64,000 nt of DNA from NCBI RefSeq assembly GCF_000213175.1, contig NW_009799100.1, positions 4,703,526 to 4,767,525 on the forward strand. Reading direction: 5' to 3'. Below the pieces are notes generated by a model. That model did not search any database. It was given only the letters and a program-made list of their open reading frames with translations, and was not told the origin of the DNA. Source of the DNA: Neurospora tetrasperma FGSC 2508. Lineage: Eukaryota > Ascomycota > Sordariomycetes > Sordariales > Sordariaceae. A program made the position numbers and the translations under genes. Below, piece after piece: positions 60,803 through 64,000 of this stretch (the first letter of the stretch is position 1; each line of letters opens with the position of its first letter).

Positions 60803-61789
60803 AATTTGGAATGATGAGGTGATTCGAGATCATTTTTTTTGCTTCCGTTTCTTGTTCTTCCTTATTGTATCTTCTCTTTTTTTATGTTCGCCGTAAGACG
60901 GCCGCCACATAACGAGCCCGGAACGCTCAGCAAGCAGGGCGAGGACGGCCAATCCGCAATCCAAAGCACTGCTAGGTAGCCGCCGGATTGATTGACCGGC
61001 GCGCGCCGTTCCCCAAAACACGCGCATATACACCTTCGAGCTGCCGCCGGGAAAACCTGAGTTGGGTCTTGGAATCTGCCAGCACATCTAGGTCGACTTT
61101 CACACTGCGAGACAAAATGCTCGTCCTGATCTACCTTCGACGGGGCGGTCATGCTTTTGCCTCAGCATAACCCTATCAGCGAAGCCTGCCGCAACCGCCG
61201 AGAAGCAGAGATACCACCCCAAGAAAAGCCAACCGTCAACCTCTCCCAACTCACCCACCTCTCCGAACGTTACCCCATCAGCAAATGTCATCTTCAAGTT
61301 TACCATCGAATCCCACTTCTCTCCCCGCGTCCAGCTATGTGACGCCCTCTCCGACCTGCTCGACGGCATGCTACCCAGAGAGGGGGTCGAGATCCGCGGC
61401 CCAACAGGCAACATCGTGCACCAGGACACCTCGGGTCTCGGGTTATTTTTTGTCACCTTAGGGCGAGGTGACGATAGAGGACATTACTAGTGGTAAAAAC
61501 AACGGTAAGTACTTTATCTTCGTAATTTTGTCTCGCGGCCGAAGACTGATGCACCTCGAAGAACAAGTGACGTGCGGCCCTAACATGCATCTGCACCGGT
61601 TGTTTTATGAGCGCACAATTCTCTCTCGCAATTCATCTTGACCCAATTGCTAGTCGAACTGGTGCAACCCAACGAGTATTTTATTCCTTCCACTAGAGGC
61701 ATAGCGAAGTCTTTTACAGAATACTTAATTTTGCAAAGGCCAGGGGTTAAATTAAGCCAGCACACTCAGCCAAACACGCAACTGCTGCT
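60803..61789. other. Intergenic between the tRNA genes and the FAD oxidase
   Basis: Contains T-rich DNA (60834-60841), a possible flavin-domain fragment at 61287-61440 and 3' flank of the oxidase gene. No intact gene seen. Confidence 0.4.
61287..61440 (+). pseudogene. Possible fragment of a nitrate reductase/cytochrome b5 reductase-type flavin domain
   Basis: One frame reads VIFKFTIESHFSPR..., then LSDLLDGMLPREGVEIRGPTGNIVHQ. The block DLLDGM-VEIRGPTGNI resembles the FAD-domain part of fungal nitrate reductases and cytochrome b5 reductases (pattern xxLxxxxxGxxVEIRGPxGxI). Nothing similar follows or precedes in frame, and the reading soon becomes unlike protein, so it would be a relic of about 50 codons. 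It may also be chance similarity. Confidence 0.35.
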
Positions 61790-64000
61790 TTACAACTTAT
61801 CTTGCTCGACAAACTCAGCCTGAGCCGCCGCATCCGGCTGGTCTCCAAAATCAGCCTGAGCCGCAGCACCCAACGGCTCCCCAAACGCATCATCCGGATT
61901 ATCCCCAACACAGTGATGGCACCAGAAATGATTCCCCGGGTCGTGCGCCTTCTTCACGCCCAGCAACTGTTCGTACGCCTTCTCGCCCCAGTACCTCGCC
62001 GTCCAGTTATGCATCACATACGAGCTCTCGGAGAAGTAGCTGTTAGGCCCAAGCTTGTACACCGTGTCATTTGACTGCTGCGTCGTCAAGGTGCGCGCAT
62101 TCCACAGCATGAGCGCCGAGCGGAAGCCCGGCGAGATGGCCGTGTCGCCAGGCTGTGTGCTCCCCAGGTTGCCCGTCAGCGACGTGTAGAGGTAGTGGAA
62201 GCCGCAGCGATAGCCCGACACATCCGGCGACGTCTTGTCAGGATTCTTCAGGGACTTGACGCAGATGTCCAGCACGTCCATCATGGTCGAGGTGAACTTT
62301 GTCTTCAAGGCCTGCCGCGAGACAAGGACCGAGTTCTGAGAGCCTGTGGCCACATCCGAGGGCGGGTGCTGCGCCGGCAGCGGGTTCACGGGGACAAGTG
62401 TAAACTTGTCGGCGGGCATGGAGACGAGGTAATCATAGGCTGACTTGTAGTTGTCCTCCCACACGGTGTCCGTCTGCAGCACGTCCTTGAGGCCGTCGCG
62501 GAACCGAATGTAGTCCCGCTCTGCCTGACCGCCGGCGTAGAAGTACTCAAATTTGAATTCCCAAGTGACGGAACAAAGGTTGCGCTTCTCATTGTACAGG
62601 GTGGTGTTAATAAAGAAGCCGGGCTGCGTGCTGACCTTTTGGTTGAGGCTCAGCTGCCACGCGGTGAAGCGAGTCCACATGCCGCGCAGCCACTGGTAGC
62701 CAAACTTGCTCGAGTCGTCTGGGCAAAAGGTGCCAGTCTGGGACATGTACACGCGGCTGAGGCCTCCGTCGGGCACGGGGTGGGCGCGGATTGTCATGGA
62801 AAGAACGACGCCCCAAACGCTACCGCCGCCGCCGCGCATGGCCCAGAAGAGCTGCGGATTGCGGTTGCGACTGGCGATCTTCTTGTGGACAACGGGCTGG
62901 CCGTAGGTGTTGCGACCGACCTGCAGAACTTCAATCTCAAGCACGTTATCGACGCCGAGGCCCATGGACGGCGCAAAGGGCCCGTGACCGCCCCCGAGAT
63001 GGAAGCCGACCATGCCGACGGTGGAGCACCAGCCCGATGAAATAACACGGGAGTAGTCTTTCGAGAAGGCGTGCATCTCGGCGAAGGTGGAGCCGGCACC
63101 AAAGCGGAATGCTCCAGCAGGGGCCAAGGTCGAATCCTCGTGCCAGGTAGGCATAAAGGTCTTGTCCTTGAGCAGGATTGTGCGGATGAGGATGCCGCCC
63201 GTCGGGCACGAGTTGCGGCTGTTGTACTCGTGGCCGGTGCCGGCAGTGGCGATACACAGGCGGTGCCGCGCGGCAAAGTTGAGGGCTGCGACCACATGGC
63301 GTTCGTTGAGCGGGAAGACAACGATGAAAGGGTTCCAGTTGCGGTACTCGTTTTGGTGCACCGCCGCCTTGCACATGTCTGATGCGGTGTTATACACGGC
63401 AGGGGGGTCGGCCTGATTGAAACATGGGCGCTGCATCTCGGCGATGTCCTCGTAGTAGTATAGCGCCTTGAGGCCCTGGGGCGCGTTACCGAGGCCGTAG
63501 AAGGACTGGTTATCAATGGAGCCCATTGGTACCGGCGCCGGCTGCGGGTCCGGGTAGCTGTGCCACCGGAGGCCGAGCCGGGGCACTGTGGGGTCCAGCT
63601 CCTGTTCCAGCTTGCGGATGGCCGTCTTGGTGGGCCAGCAGCCGGAGTCTTCGGGCGTGCACCAGTCATGGTCGTCTTTGAGTGTTGCGCGCGTATTGTC
63701 AAACAGCGAGGGCAGGGCATCGACGGATGCGGCTTCCACCGACTCGGCCGGGTCGCACGAGCCGGCACCACAGAAGTCGTTCTCAGCGCCGCACGAGTAG
63801 CGACAATGGGCGCTGCACGGGTTGCACCGACCCATGGCCCATTTCGTATTCTGCGTATCTTCCTCGTTGTCTCCTGCCGATCCGCAGTCGAGCACGGCGT
63901 ACGAGTATACCGGCTGGTATTGGAACTGGAAGCGACAGGTGGTGATAGTGCCGCTGGCGCTGGCAAGGAGCACCAGGCTGGGGTCCTCATCCGAGTGCGA
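61790..64000 (-). CDS. FAD-linked oxidase of the berberine bridge enzyme type (5' end beyond window)
   Basis: The frame is open to the right edge, so the start is not in view; 736 residues are visible. After about 130 residues including a cysteine-rich part (MGRCNPCSAHCRYSCGAENDFCGAGSC), a PCMH-type FAD domain begins near residue 215: WNPFIVVFPLNERHVVAALNFAARHRLCIATAGTGHEY, with H257 as the likely 8-alpha-histidyl FAD ligand. WCSTVGMVGFHLGGGHG carries C325, the expected 6-S-cysteinyl ligand, so FAD is probably bicovalently bound. The C-terminal BBE motif reads YWGEKAYEQLLGVKKAHDPGNHFWC. The last 30 residues contain two similar units (AAAQADFGDQ, AAAQAEFVEQ). Substrate unknown; relatives oxidise sugars, alkaloids or polyketides, often after secretion. 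There is no biosynthetic cluster in view. Confidence 0.85.
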   Translation of the reverse strand, partial: SHSDEDPSLVLLASASGTITTCRFQFQYQPVYSYAVLDCGSAGDNEEDTQNTKWAMGRCNPCSAHCRYSCGAENDFCGAGSCDPAESVEAASVDALPSLFDNTRATLKDDHDWCTPEDSGCWPTKTAIRKLEQELDPTVPRLGLRWHSYPDPQPAPVPMGSIDNQSFYGLGNAPQGLKALYYYEDIAEMQRPCFNQADPPAVYNTASDMCKAAVHQNEYRNWNPFIVVFPLNERHVVAALNFAARHRLCIATAGTGHEYNSRNSCPTGGILIRTILLKDKTFMPTWHEDSTLAPAGAFRFGAGSTFAEMHAFSKDYSRVISSGWCSTVGMVGFHLGGGHGPFAPSMGLGVDNVLEIEVLQVGRNTYGQPVVHKKIASRNRNPQLFWAMRGGGGSVWGVVLSMTIRAHPVPDGGLSRVYMSQTGTFCPDDSSKFGYQWLRGMWTRFTAWQLSLNQKVSTQPGFFINTTLYNEKRNLCSVTWEFKFEYFYAGGQAERDYIRFRDGLKDVLQTDTVWEDNYKSAYDYLVSMPADKFTLVPVNPLPAQHPPSDVATGSQNSVLVSRQALKTKFTSTMMDVLDICVKSLKNPDKTSPDVSGYRCGFHYLYTSLTGNLGSTQPGDTAISPGFRSALMLWNARTLTTQQSNDTVYKLGPNSYFSESSYVMHNWTARYWGEKAYEQLLGVKKAHDPGNHFWCHHCVGDNPDDAFGEPLGAAAQADFGDQPDAAAQAEFVEQDKL

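Overview
The window looks like nuclear DNA of a filamentous ascomycete, most likely Sordariomycetes close to Neurospora/Sordaria. Reasons seen in the sequence: compact genes with 50-200 nt introns that begin GTAAGT/GTATGT/GTACGT and carry CTAAC/CTGAC branch sites, a TGY-type HOG1 MAP kinase, COP9 subunit 6, a HOS3-type deacetylase, intron-bearing tRNA-Ala genes, and intergenic DNA full of ACCT/AGGT tetranucleotides. From memory (unverified), the N. crassa loci for hda-4 (HOS3), os-2 (HOG1) and gpn (glycogen phosphorylase) carry close locus numbers, which would fit the order here.

Layout. 1-31.4 kb is gene-dense housekeeping DNA: an SH3 protein of the Bbc1/Mti1 type (-, cut by the left edge), the RNA polymerase II CTD phosphatase Rtr1/RPAP2 (+), ribosomal protein eS17 (-), mitoribosomal Mrp51 (-), queuine tRNA-ribosyltransferase (-), a 2EXR-domain protein (+), a GPI-anchored cysteine-rich protein (-), HOS3 deacetylase (+), CSN6 (+), retromer Vps17 (-) and mitochondrial EF-G2/Mef2 (+). 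From 31.4 to 44.3 kb, genes are spaced more widely: a polyol dehydrogenase (+), the AVL9 trafficking protein (-) and the HOG1/OS-2 MAP kinase (-). From 44.3 to 54.1 kb there is almost 10 kb with no recognisable gene. It holds a run of 991 N whose two flanks are copies of the same sequence (an assembly artefact) and a 393-bp MITE-like element. Glycogen phosphorylase (-) follows at 54.1-56.9 kb. The right end (57-64 kb) is accessory: a broken small secreted cysteine-rich protein gene, two tandem tRNA-Ala(AGC) genes, a possible flavin-domain gene fragment, and a large bicovalent-FAD oxidase (-) that runs off the right edge.

The genes do not form an operon or an obvious biosynthetic cluster. Themes that recur are gene expression (Rtr1, eS17, Mrp51, Mef2, TGT, HOS3), membrane and actin trafficking (Bbc1, Vps17, Avl9), and stress/carbon metabolism (HOG1, polyol dehydrogenase, glycogen phosphorylase). 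HOG1 signalling and polyol/glycogen turnover are related in fungi, but their closeness here may be chance. I did not find a convincing new multi-gene system. The most informative oddities are the false gap, the MITE, the unusual splice sites of the HOG1 gene (including a GC-AG intron), the twin tRNA genes with diverged introns, and a nested hairpin in the gene-free interval.
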